A DNA stretch of 35,454 nucleotides, taken from CAYSBK01 sp964429265 (GTDB lineage: Bacteria > Planctomycetota > Phycisphaerae > Sedimentisphaerales > Anaerobacaceae). The stretch is taken from assembly GCA_964429265.1 (NCBI GenBank), contig CAYSBK010000007.1, forward strand, positions 1 to 35,454, given 5' to 3'. The first letter of the stretch is position 1. Each line of letters begins with the position of its first letter. Shown here piece after piece: positions 17,758 to 25,010 of the stretch. The notes beneath the pieces were generated by a model that did no database searches, was not told where the DNA came from, and saw only the letters and a program-made list of their open reading frames with translations. Both the position numbers and the translations under genes were made by a program.

Positions 17758-19248
17758 TCAAGTTTCACCGTTCAACAACCCCAGCGCCGGGTCGTTGATT
17801 TCTTTCATCTTCTTCATCAGCCTGGCATTGAGCACATCGCGGATTTGCTGAATCTTTGGATCGGATGAGCCTATGAGGTTCCGGGTTTCTTCCGGGTCGT
17901 CAGCGAGGTTATAAAGCTCATCTCCGCCCTCGTGCTTGAAATCGCGAACCAGCTTCCAGTAAGGCGTGCGATAGCAGCGAAGGACCGCGCCCGTCTGGTG
18001 CCACGGCCACATCGTGTACTGGGCGAAAAGGTCGTTGTCCCACTTGACCGCTGCGTCTTTTGTCAGCAGAGGCAGAAAGTTTCGGCCGTGAACGGTCACC
18101 GAACCGGCCGCCGGAACGCCGGCCATCGCGAGGATCGTAGGGAACCAGTCCAGGTTCGTTACTGTTTCCGAGACGGTGGTACCGGCCTTGATGACACCGG
18201 GCCAGCGTATTACCGCCGGGACCTTCAGCGAATTGTCGTAAAGATTCGGACGAGGCCCACGATTGTCGGTAAGCAGGTATCGGCCGTTGCCCTTGTGCCA
18301 GATGCCGTTGTGTGCAAGATTGTAACCGTTGTCGGAGGTGAAAATAACGATGGTATTTCGGCTGATGTTCAATTCGTCGAGCGTATCCAGTAATCGCCCC
18401 AGGTTCCGGTCGGCGCTGGCGACGCTTGCGAGGTACTCGCGCATCATCCGCTTTGCCCGCGGGATGTCCAGCCGCGGGTAATCAGGCTGTGGCAGCACCG
18501 GGTCGCTGTTCCTGAAGCGGCCCCAGTCGGCGTCGGACAGCGGCAGCCATGTACGGTCGCCGTCGGCGGTAAAATTGGCGGTGTTGGCGTGCGGGGCCCA
18601 GAAGTGCAGCGACAAGAGAAACGGCCCTTTGCTGTTGCGCCGGACAAAATCGATCGCCAGGTCCGTCAAAATATCAGGAGTGTAGCCGCTGACTTTTTGA
18701 ACCTTCCCGTTTATTTCGACCATTGGGTCCTTGGATATTGCGCCGCCCGCACGAAAGCCGGCAAACTCATCGTAACCGTAGTGCGTTGGATAATAGCGGT
18801 CCTTCTTGCCGAGATGCCACTTGCCGATAAGCGCGGTTGCGTAACCTGCCTCGTCGAGCAGGCGCGGCCACGTGGCCAGCCTCACATCAAGACCCAACTC
18901 GCTGTTACGGTTGCTCAGATAATCGGGTATCCCGACTTCACTGCTATACCGGCTGGTCAGAAGACTCGCCCTCGAAGGACTGCAGACCGGCGTGGTGACA
19001 AAGTAATTGAGCAGCCGCACACCCTGCCGGCACAGCCGGTCTATGTTGGGCGTATAGGCCTGTGGGTTCGGGGCCGCTCCAAATGCCCATGGCCCCTGGT
19101 CATCGGTCATTATGAATATGATGTTTGGTTTTTCCGCCCGACTTTGGGCGGTGAAAGGCTTCACGCCGGCTGTGCACGAACCCGTCGTGGCCGCAACCGC
19201 ACCGGCGCCGAGCAGTTTCAGAAAATCACGTCGTGTGTACTCTGTCAC
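17758..19248 (-). CDS. Sulfatase (S1 family), Tat-exported
   Basis: 496 aa from a GTG at 19248. The N-terminus has TRRDFLKLLGAGAV, a Tat signal; Cys25 in TGSC could be a weak lipobox. Core motifs are IMTDDQGPWAFGA, CSPSR (Cys89 to formylglycine), SRYSSEVGIPDYL, LIGKWHLGKKDRYYP and FTSDNGYNLAHNGIWHKGNGRY. The last loop, with its extra His and Trp residues, is distinctive within the cluster and probably lines the substrate pocket. The C-terminus contains GDELYNLADDPEETRNLIG. It is separated by 69 bases from the upstream sulfatase and 40 from the propeller gene downstream. No convincing ribosome site precedes the GTG. The class of sulfatase with DDQGPWA and GIWHKGNG is common in planctomycetes, but its substrate cannot be told from sequence. 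Confidence 0.93.
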   Translation of the reverse strand: MTEYTRRDFLKLLGAGAVAATTGSCTAGVKPFTAQSRAEKPNIIFIMTDDQGPWAFGAAPNPQAYTPNIDRLCRQGVRLLNYFVTTPVCSPSRASLLTSRYSSEVGIPDYLSNRNSELGLDVRLATWPRLLDEAGYATALIGKWHLGKKDRYYPTHYGYDEFAGFRAGGAISKDPMVEINGKVQKVSGYTPDILTDLAIDFVRRNSKGPFLLSLHFWAPHANTANFTADGDRTWLPLSDADWGRFRNSDPVLPQPDYPRLDIPRAKRMMREYLASVASADRNLGRLLDTLDELNISRNTIVIFTSDNGYNLAHNGIWHKGNGRYLLTDNRGPRPNLYDNSLKVPAVIRWPGVIKAGTTVSETVTNLDWFPTILAMAGVPAAGSVTVHGRNFLPLLTKDAAVKWDNDLFAQYTMWPWHQTGAVLRCYRTPYWKLVRDFKHEGGDELYNLADDPEETRNLIGSSDPKIQQIRDVLNARLMKKMKEINDPALGLLNGET

Positions 19249-19317
19249 GCGCGCAACCCACCCACCAGAAGTTCTTCACTTGCCACGCCGACACAACACG
19301 CGGTCTTACGTGGCGGA

Positions 19318-20937
19318 TTATTTGCTTTCGCTGCCATAGTAACCTTTTCTAAGCGTGAAAAACTTTTCTCCTCCTCGTGAGCCGAGATAACGCTGGTCCT
19401 GACTGCCCATCCAGTCCACCAGCCGGTTCATCAAGTCCGACTTAACCTGCGCATAGCGTGCGTCGGCCCACAGGTTATTCCTCTCCTGCGGGTCGTTCTG
19501 CATATCAAACAACTGGCCCTGGCATTTGCCCGTGTTTGTGATGTCGTGGTAAACGTTCAGCTTGTACCTTTCGGTGCGGAACATCGTAGCTTGGATGGGC
19601 GGATCAAAATACTTATGGCTGGGACCGTAGCCACTATTTCTGTACATACAGACCGCGTAATCCCGGTAATTAGCGTATTGCTTATCGTGTTTTATCAACG
19701 CCGTCAGGTCCATCGAGTCCGGCATCGTTCGCGAAAGCGTTTCCGCATCCACGCCGGCTGCGGAAAGTACGGTGGCGGCTATGTCAAGCTGCTGAACAGG
19801 ATGTGCGACGCGCGTGCCCGGGTTAATCCGGCCGGGAAAACGCATCAGCAGCGGCACATGCACCGACGGTTCATAGAAAAACGCCCCCTTGGTGAAAAGG
19901 CCCCGGTCCCACACCATATCCCCGTGGTCACTGACGAAAATCACCAGCGTGTTATCCGCCAGCTTATGCCTGTCGAGACAGTCAAGTATCCTGCCTATCT
20001 GCCGATCGAGAAACGCGATCGAGGCGTAATAACCTTTTCTCTGCTCGTGGATGTCGGCGCTGAAGGTTTTGCTGGTAGCCTTTATCTGTGCGGCCTTGTC
20101 CAGCGCACGCCTGACACCATCGGGAAGGTTGGGATCATCCTCCAACGGTTGCGGCTGCGGGATCTTTGCATCGTTTACCCACTGCCGCGATTCTATGGGA
20201 TGGTCGAAATATGGGTCGTGCGGGTCGAAAAGGCTCATCATTATGAAAAACGGACGTTTTCTGTCTCTATGTTCTATAAGGTCGATCGTAGTATCGGCAG
20301 CCCATCGCGTAAGATGCAGCTCGGCGGGGAAGTGGTGCAAGCTCTTGCCTTCCTTCTGCAGCTTCTTGAAAAACACAGGGTCCTTTTTTCTGACCCATCT
20401 CGCATAAGCGTTATACTTGCTGTCCAGGTTCAAGCCGGGGTCCTCGCACCAGTGATAGTGCTCGAAGCCGTCATTGGGATGCCTGGCCTCGGCCTCATGC
20501 CAGATGCCGGAAACGTGAAGCTTGCCGACAAGCGAGGTCTCATAGCCGAGTTTTTGAAGACGCTTGGAAAACAGGACCTGGTCGTCAGGAAGAATATCGT
20601 GGAGCTTGTAGACACCGTGGCCCGGCAGATACCTGCCCGTCCACATACTGGCCCTGGAGGGCGTGCAGATGGGGCAGGGGCTGTAGCAGTATTCGAAAAG
20701 CGCCCCCTCAGCCGCTATTCTGTCCAGGTTTGGCGTTTCTATAATCTTGCACCCATAGCACCCAAGTGAATCAAATCGCTGCTGGTCGGTCATCAATATG
20801 AGCACATTCGGCCGGCCGACAGCCGCAGCCGACCTCGGCGAAGACCCCACACTCAAACAGCCGGGCACCGCAACTGCGGCCGCACCAAGGCCTGAAAGCT
20901 TCAGAAACTCCCTGCGATTGTAATCATGAGATCTCAT
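19318..20937 (-). CDS. Sulfatase (S1 family, choline-sulfatase/iduronate-sulfatase-like), Tat lipoprotein
   Basis: 539 aa. The N-terminus MRSHDYNRREFLKLSG is a Tat signal with Cys27 in VPGC as the possible lipid anchor. The catalytic domain begins LILMTDQQRFDSLGCYG. The usual second Asp is Gln (Asp51-Gln52), as in choline-sulfatase-like and related S1 branches. The maturation motif is CTPSR (Cys91 to formylglycine), followed by MWTGRYLPGHGVYKL and later FVSDHGDMVWDRG. The SDHGD form with Asp-His also fits that branch. The C-terminus has GQLFDMQNDPQERNNLW. A GGGGAAA lies about nine bases before the ATG. A 99-base gap separates it from the next gene upstream, the largest gap inside the run, so it may have its own promoter. 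The similarity is of fold and motif; a choline substrate is not implied. Confidence 0.92.
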   Translation of the reverse strand: MRSHDYNRREFLKLSGLGAAAVAVPGCLSVGSSPRSAAAVGRPNVLILMTDQQRFDSLGCYGCKIIETPNLDRIAAEGALFEYCYSPCPICTPSRASMWTGRYLPGHGVYKLHDILPDDQVLFSKRLQKLGYETSLVGKLHVSGIWHEAEARHPNDGFEHYHWCEDPGLNLDSKYNAYARWVRKKDPVFFKKLQKEGKSLHHFPAELHLTRWAADTTIDLIEHRDRKRPFFIMMSLFDPHDPYFDHPIESRQWVNDAKIPQPQPLEDDPNLPDGVRRALDKAAQIKATSKTFSADIHEQRKGYYASIAFLDRQIGRILDCLDRHKLADNTLVIFVSDHGDMVWDRGLFTKGAFFYEPSVHVPLLMRFPGRINPGTRVAHPVQQLDIAATVLSAAGVDAETLSRTMPDSMDLTALIKHDKQYANYRDYAVCMYRNSGYGPSHKYFDPPIQATMFRTERYKLNVYHDITNTGKCQGQLFDMQNDPQERNNLWADARYAQVKSDLMNRLVDWMGSQDQRYLGSRGGEKFFTLRKGYYGSESK

Positions 20938-21036
20938 TTCTAATTTCCCCGAATTCGGTTATTTCTGGAAACTGTTTCACACTGCCTTTTGAAATCTGTT
21001 GCAGCGTAGCAACTCCCCTAAGCATACCGCAGGCAC
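20938..21036 (-). promoter_or_regulatory. Intergenic gap with small palindrome, possible internal regulatory region
   Basis: The largest gap inside the sulfatase run. It contains an odd palindrome, GAAACTGTTTC (20968-20978), about 31 bases before the downstream start. No well-spaced promoter boxes are seen. A 7-base inverted repeat (21030-21036 with 21051-21057) spans the end of the upstream gene. These features may mark a transcript boundary, but neither is strong. Confidence 0.25.
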
Positions 21037-21057
21037 CTAGCGCTTTTCAAGTGCCTG
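21030..21057 (-). terminator. Weak hairpin over the stop codon of the upstream sulfatase
   Basis: Perfect inverted repeat CAGGCAC/GTGCCTG with a 14-base loop that includes the TAG stop of the sulfatase ending at 21037. No U-run follows, so it may slow or process the transcript rather than end it. Confidence 0.22.
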
Positions 21058-22572
21058 GCTAACCAATTTCAGCGCAAGCTCGTCCGAATCGCCGTATTTC
21101 CCTTGCAGACGTCGCAATTGGGCCTTCAGTTTTTCCGCCAGTGCTTCGTATTCCGGCCGCCCGTAAAGATTATTAAGCTCGTTGGGATCGTTTTGCAGGT
21201 CGTAGAGTTCCCAGGCGTCGATGTCGTAGTAAAAATGGATGAGCTTGTAGCGTTCCGTTCTGATTCCGTAGTGTCGCTTGACCGAATGGGCGCCGGGGTA
21301 CTCGTAGTAATGGTAGTACATCGCCGTTCGCCAGTCGGCCGGCGTATTTCCCAGCAGCAGAGGTTTAAGCGACCTGCCCTGCATCCAACCAGGCACCGGC
21401 ACGCCGGCGACATCAAGAAAGGTCTCGGCAAAGTCCAGGTTCAGCACGATATCGTCGTTTACGGCCCCCCCTGTAATGCGTTTGGGCCATCGCACCAGAA
21501 GCGGCATCCGCAGCGACTGCTCGTACATAAACCGCTTGTCAAACCAGCCGTGGTCACCGAGAAAGAAACCCTGGTCGGAGGTGTAAACTACAAGCGTATT
21601 TCGACCAAGGCCGGATGCTTCAAGGTAATCCAGCAGTCGGCCGACATTGTCATCGACCGACGCCACGCACCGAAGGTAGTCCTTTATGTATCGCTGGTAT
21701 TTCCAGTTTGTCAGGGCCGGGCCTTTAAGCTGCGGCGGAGGCTCGACTTTCGTATCGCCGGGGACCTTCAGATCCTCGGCGATGGTCATACGCTGCTGAC
21801 GGGCGGCGTCGCTTCGGGTTTTATAGTTGTCGTTGAAGGTCATCGGCGTGGGGATATCCTTGCCGACGTACAGATGGGCGTGCTTGCGGTCCGGCTGCCA
21901 GTTGCGGTGCGGTGCCTTGTGATGGCACATCAGCAGGAACGGTTTGCCGACCCTGCGGTTCTTGAGCCATTCGATGCAAAGGTCGGTGATTATGTCGGTG
22001 ACGTAACCTTCGTGCTTTTTTCTGTGCCCCATTTCCACAAACGTCGGGTTGTGATAGCGTCCCTGGCCCGGCAGCACGTTCCAGTAGTCAAAGCCCGCCG
22101 GTTCGCTCTTGAGGTGCCATTTGCCGATGACGGCCGTTTCATAACCGGCCTGCCGAAGCAAGGCAGGAAAAGTCTGCCGGCCGGGGTCAAACCTTGCGCG
22201 GTTATCGATGACACCGTTGACGTGGCTGTACGTGCCGGTCAGAATCACGGTCCTGCTTGGAGCGCAAAGAGAGTTTGTACAAAAGCAGTTTGTAAAGCGC
22301 ATACCCTCTTGCGCCAGCCGATCCAGATGGGGTGTCTGGTTTATCCTGCTGCCGTAGCAGCTCAGCGCGCCGGCGGAATGGTCGTCGCTCATTATGAATA
22401 TGATATTGGGCCTGGCGCCAGTACCACCATCGCTCGGCGAGTATCTCCCGCCAAAACAAGCCGGCATCGCCGCAGTCACGGCCCCAAGAGCCGACAACTT
22501 CAAAAAGTCCCTGCGGTTGCACCCAGGGCCTTTTGCTCGTACAGCAGGGCGTTGGCTTATTTGCGAATCCAT
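21037..22572 (-). CDS. Sulfatase (S1 family), Tat-exported
   Basis: 511 aa from the ATG at 22572, the only usable start upstream of the Tat motif. Residues 20-25 are RRDFLK, with a hydrophobic stretch to Cys39 (MPAC, an imperfect lipobox). Core motifs are IMSDDHSAGALSCYG, CAPSR (Cys103 to formylglycine), GTYSHVNGVIDN, VIGKWHLKSEP and YTSDQGFFLGDHGWFDKRFMYE. The SDQGF and DHGWFDKR form is typical of the large iduronate/heparan-type sulfatase branch seen in bacteria that degrade marine and animal glycans. The C-terminus has DAWELYDLQNDPNELNNLYG. It overlaps the upstream gene by 16 bases and has no clear ribosome site, so translation probably depends on ribosomes finishing that gene. A hairpin covers its stop codon. 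Confidence 0.93.
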   Translation of the reverse strand: MDSQISQRPAVRAKGPGCNRRDFLKLSALGAVTAAMPACFGGRYSPSDGGTGARPNIIFIMSDDHSAGALSCYGSRINQTPHLDRLAQEGMRFTNCFCTNSLCAPSRTVILTGTYSHVNGVIDNRARFDPGRQTFPALLRQAGYETAVIGKWHLKSEPAGFDYWNVLPGQGRYHNPTFVEMGHRKKHEGYVTDIITDLCIEWLKNRRVGKPFLLMCHHKAPHRNWQPDRKHAHLYVGKDIPTPMTFNDNYKTRSDAARQQRMTIAEDLKVPGDTKVEPPPQLKGPALTNWKYQRYIKDYLRCVASVDDNVGRLLDYLEASGLGRNTLVVYTSDQGFFLGDHGWFDKRFMYEQSLRMPLLVRWPKRITGGAVNDDIVLNLDFAETFLDVAGVPVPGWMQGRSLKPLLLGNTPADWRTAMYYHYYEYPGAHSVKRHYGIRTERYKLIHFYYDIDAWELYDLQNDPNELNNLYGRPEYEALAEKLKAQLRRLQGKYGDSDELALKLVSQALEKR

Positions 22573-23945
22573 CTGACGTTGTGCGTTACGTCCTTTTCCC
22601 AGGCGACGTATTCACCCCGAAGCGCCTCGGCCAGAGCGGCCTTCTGCCGGATAAGGTTATTGCTTTCGCCGATGTCATTCTCAAGGTCGAAAAGATACCG
22701 CTTATCGCCGCGGACAAGCAGTTTCCACCTGCCCCTGCGGACCGCATACTGGCTGCGGAATCTCCAGAAAAGTGTTCGCCTGGGTAGTTTCTCTCCCTGC
22801 GTAAGCAAGCCCAGCAGACTCACGCCGTCCAGGTCAAGTCCAGCCGGAAGCTTGGCGCCGGCCATTTCAACCATCGTGGGAAACAGGTCCATCGTCATTG
22901 CGGTTTCATCGGTGACGCTGCCTGGCTTTATTTTGCCGGGCCAGTAAGCAATTGCAGGGACACGATGCCCACCTTCCCAGAGTTCAGACTTTTGACCTCT
23001 GCACGGAAGATTACTGCCGACCCAACTATATGCGCCGTTGTCCGAGGTGAAGAAAATCAGCGTATCTTTTTCCAGGCCCAGTTTTCTGACGGCCGCCGCT
23101 ATCCTGCCGACGCCCGCATCCAGCGCCTCGACCATCTCCTTGTAAGCAGCCTTGCGTTCTTCGACGGGCAGGTATCTCCGGCCGTACTTCGCCTTCGACC
23201 AGTAGTTGCCGCCGACGACTCGTTCGGCCTGGTCGTTAGGCCCCTGGAATGGAAAATGCACCGCCTGGTACGGGATGTAAACGCAGAACGGCCTATGGCG
23301 GTTCCTGCGGATGAAATCTATGGTATGGCGGGTCAACAGTTTGGTCGAGTAGCCCGGCTCCGGCACCAGTTCGGTGTTCTTCCACCAGTCGGGCCGGCCT
23401 GAACGGTCGATGTGTGAAAAGTAATCCGACCCACCGGCCACAAAACCGCGGTACTCGTCAAAACCCTGTATATTGGGCCCGAACGGCGGCTTGTATCCCA
23501 GGTGCCACTTGCCGAAACAGGCCGTGGCATAACCGGCCTTCTTAAGCACCTCCGCGAAGGTTATCTCGTCGGGCGACATACCGGTATCGTAGTTGCTCTT
23601 GCACGACAGAACGCTTTCAATTCCGGCTCGCTGCTGGTATCGCCCCGTCAGCAGCGCCGCCCGCGTCGGGCTGCACATTGGTCCATTCGAGTGAAAATCG
23701 GTGAACCTCAGCCCCGCCTTCGCCAAAGCATCAAGATTTGGCGTCTGAATGGTCTTGTTGCCGTAGCAGCCGATGTCACCGTACCCGAGGTCGTCGGCAA
23801 GAATCAGGATAATGTTGGGTTTGCGGGCCGGTACCTGGGCCGAGCCGCCCTGCAAACCCCGCAGGCAGCCCAAAAGCCCGCCCGATGCAACGGTAACCCC
23901 CAGCCCCTTGAGAAAATCCCGTCGGTTGCAACTTGAACAAACCAT
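22557..23945 (-). CDS. Sulfatase (S1 family), Tat lipoprotein, first gene of the run
   Basis: The ATG at 23945, preceded by AAGGGTGG, gives 462 aa starting MVCSSCNRRDFLKGLG. A start 18 codons upstream is possible but would push the Tat motif inward. The lipobox LLGC (Cys27) is the best in the cluster. Core motifs are ILADDLGYGDIGCYG, CSPTR (Cys91 to formylglycine), GRYQQRAGIESVL, CFGKWHLGYKPPFGP and FFTSDNGAYSW. The C-terminus has RYLFDLENDIGESNNLI. The wording is that of arylsulfatase A-like members with GCYGNKTIQTPNLD. As the most upstream gene it probably lies next to the promoter for the run, in the 160 bases before it. The downstream sulfatase overlaps its end by 16 bases. Confidence 0.93.
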   Translation of the reverse strand: MVCSSCNRRDFLKGLGVTVASGGLLGCLRGLQGGSAQVPARKPNIILILADDLGYGDIGCYGNKTIQTPNLDALAKAGLRFTDFHSNGPMCSPTRAALLTGRYQQRAGIESVLSCKSNYDTGMSPDEITFAEVLKKAGYATACFGKWHLGYKPPFGPNIQGFDEYRGFVAGGSDYFSHIDRSGRPDWWKNTELVPEPGYSTKLLTRHTIDFIRRNRHRPFCVYIPYQAVHFPFQGPNDQAERVVGGNYWSKAKYGRRYLPVEERKAAYKEMVEALDAGVGRIAAAVRKLGLEKDTLIFFTSDNGAYSWVGSNLPCRGQKSELWEGGHRVPAIAYWPGKIKPGSVTDETAMTMDLFPTMVEMAGAKLPAGLDLDGVSLLGLLTQGEKLPRRTLFWRFRSQYAVRRGRWKLLVRGDKRYLFDLENDIGESNNLIRQKAALAEALRGEYVAWEKDVTHNVRWIRK

Positions 23946-24105
23946 TGGCCACCCTTCATTCGTCGGATTCGTATGCCGGGGCCAATTGCACCGAAACATA
24001 TCTCGGTTGCTGGCCGAACATCAGACCACCTCGCCGATGGGGGTCGTCACTGACATCACCTATTTCGTGATGACCGTTGCGGCACGCCCGCAACGGCATC
24101 AACGC
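23946..24105 (-). promoter_or_regulatory. Probable promoter region of the sulfatase run
   Basis: This stretch lies between the hairpin after the corrinoid gene and the first sulfatase. No classical boxes with correct spacing are clear to me. A short palindrome GTCAGTGAC (centred near 24050) could be a regulator site. The assignment rests mainly on position. Confidence 0.3.
24074..24096 (-). terminator. Strong hairpin after the corrinoid gene
   Basis: A perfect 9-bp stem (24074-24082 with 24088-24096) and a 5-base loop, with flanking GATG/CATC able to extend it around a one-base bulge. It starts ten bases past the stop of the corrinoid gene. No U-run follows, so its efficiency as an intrinsic terminator is uncertain. 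Confidence 0.45.
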
Positions 24106-24738
24106 CTAACCGGCCGCGAGCAATGTCTTTGCCACGTCGACCGCCGTGGCTGCATCGGGGGCATAGCCATCGGCACCGATCTTGTCGGCGTAGTCCTGTG
24201 TTACCGGTGCGCCGCCGACCATAATCTTCGCCGTAACGCCCGCATCCTTCATCACCTTAAGCGTCTTCTCCATCGCGGGCATCGTCGTCGTCAACAGAGC
24301 GCTCATACCCACAATCTGTGCGCCCGAGGACTTCGCCTGCTCGACAAACTTCTCCGGCGGCACGTCGATACCCGCATCCATCACGTCGAAACCGGCCCCC
24401 TTTAGCAGCATCGCCACGAGGTTCTTGCCGATATCGTGCAAATCGCCCTGGACCGTCCCGATAAGAAAGGTCCCGGCCGACTTGACCCCGGCCTTCACCA
24501 GCTCGGGCTCGAGGACCTCCATCGCCGATTTCATCGCCCTGGCCGCGATGAGAACCTCGGGTATGTAGATCTCGTTCCTCTTCCAGCGGGCGGCAACTTC
24601 GTCCATCGCCCCTATCAATCCTTGGTCCAGAATGCTCTTGACCGCCGTACCGTCTTCGACCGCGGCCTTGGTCAGCTCCACTGCTTTGGCCTGATCGCCG
24701 CTGATGACCGCCTCTGCCAATGCCTTCAAGTCTGCCAT
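24106..24738 (-). CDS. Corrinoid protein (methyl carrier, MtbC/MtmC-like)
   Basis: Stand-alone cobalamin-binding protein of 210 aa that would carry a methyl group between a substrate-specific methyltransferase and a tetrahydrofolate- or CoM-dependent one. Residues 1-85 form the helical cap domain seen in methionine synthase and MtbC (LIGAMDEVAARWKRNEIYIPEVLIAARAM). Residues 88-210 form the Rossmann-like B12 domain. It has GDLHDIGKNLV, whose His101 is the expected cobalt ligand in the D99-x-H-x-x-G104 motif. It also has GMSALLTTTM (about 144-153) and VGGAPVT (174-180) around the nucleotide tail. The length is typical of a free-standing corrinoid protein. No methyltransferase or reactivating ATPase is nearby, so the substrate is unknown. 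It is divergent from the ETF genes, with a good candidate promoter at 24806-24834. Confidence 0.92.
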   Translation of the reverse strand: MADLKALAEAVISGDQAKAVELTKAAVEDGTAVKSILDQGLIGAMDEVAARWKRNEIYIPEVLIAARAMKSAMEVLEPELVKAGVKSAGTFLIGTVQGDLHDIGKNLVAMLLKGAGFDVMDAGIDVPPEKFVEQAKSSGAQIVGMSALLTTTMPAMEKTLKVMKDAGVTAKIMVGGAPVTQDYADKIGADGYAPDAATAVDVAKTLLAAG

Positions 24739-24805
24739 ACCTTTTCACCCCGACACAATCATTTTGAAGCTTTTCCGGGCGAACGTCGCCTCGGCATAGA
24801 GCAGA

Positions 24806-24834
24806 ATTAGACATTATTTTGCCGGTCGACACAA
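24806..24834 (-). promoter_or_regulatory. Candidate sigma70-type promoter for the corrinoid gene
   Basis: Read on the minus strand: TTGTGT (24829-24834), 17 bases, TCTAAT (24806-24811). The -10 box matches five of six bases of TATAAT and the -35 matches three. It would start transcription near 24799, about 60 bases before the ATG. Confidence 0.4.
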
Positions 24835-24943
24835 GGCCGGGCTGCAATTTTTCGCAGCAGGCCGCGGGCCGGGTCGGCAAAACAACGCCAAACTCGGCAT
24901 TGACGGCAGCGTCGAAGTAGGTTAAGGTCCTCGTTTTCGGCAT

Positions 24944-24983
24944 CCACGAAGGCCGTTGATGCCGCAACAGCCCGCCTTCGTGG
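24944..24983 (+). repeat. Perfect 10-base inverted repeat upstream of the ETF gene
   Basis: CCACGAAGGC (24944-24953) and GCCTTCGTGG (24974-24983) are separated by 20 bases. The loop holds a second small GTTG/CAAC stem. The right arm ends 27 bases before the ETF start codon. No U-run follows, so a regulatory hairpin in the leader or a regulator-binding site is more likely than a terminator. Confidence 0.55.
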
Positions 24984-25010
24984 TACGGATTATGTGATGA
25001 TAGGGCCTGT

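Larger units (their letters stand above)
24739..25010. other. Divergent intergenic region between corrinoid gene and ETF operon
   Basis: 272 bases with no gene. It holds a candidate minus-strand promoter (24806-24834), an 8-base inverted repeat TTTTGCCG/CGGCAAAA (24817-24824 with its mate about 50 bases on), and a long inverted repeat just before the ETF start (24944-24983). No convincing plus-strand promoter was found. Confidence 0.5.

Noticed and set aside
21103..22947. 614-codon open frame on the plus strand across two sulfatase genes
   Set aside because: It is antisense to two genes with complete sulfatase motifs, and the translation has no domain-like pattern. Long shadow frames are expected in GC-rich DNA.
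7216..23945. Direct repeats or assembly duplication across the sulfatase genes
   Set aside because: The proteins share motifs but differ in length, loops and wording, even in the closest pairs. No long identical DNA stretch was noticed.
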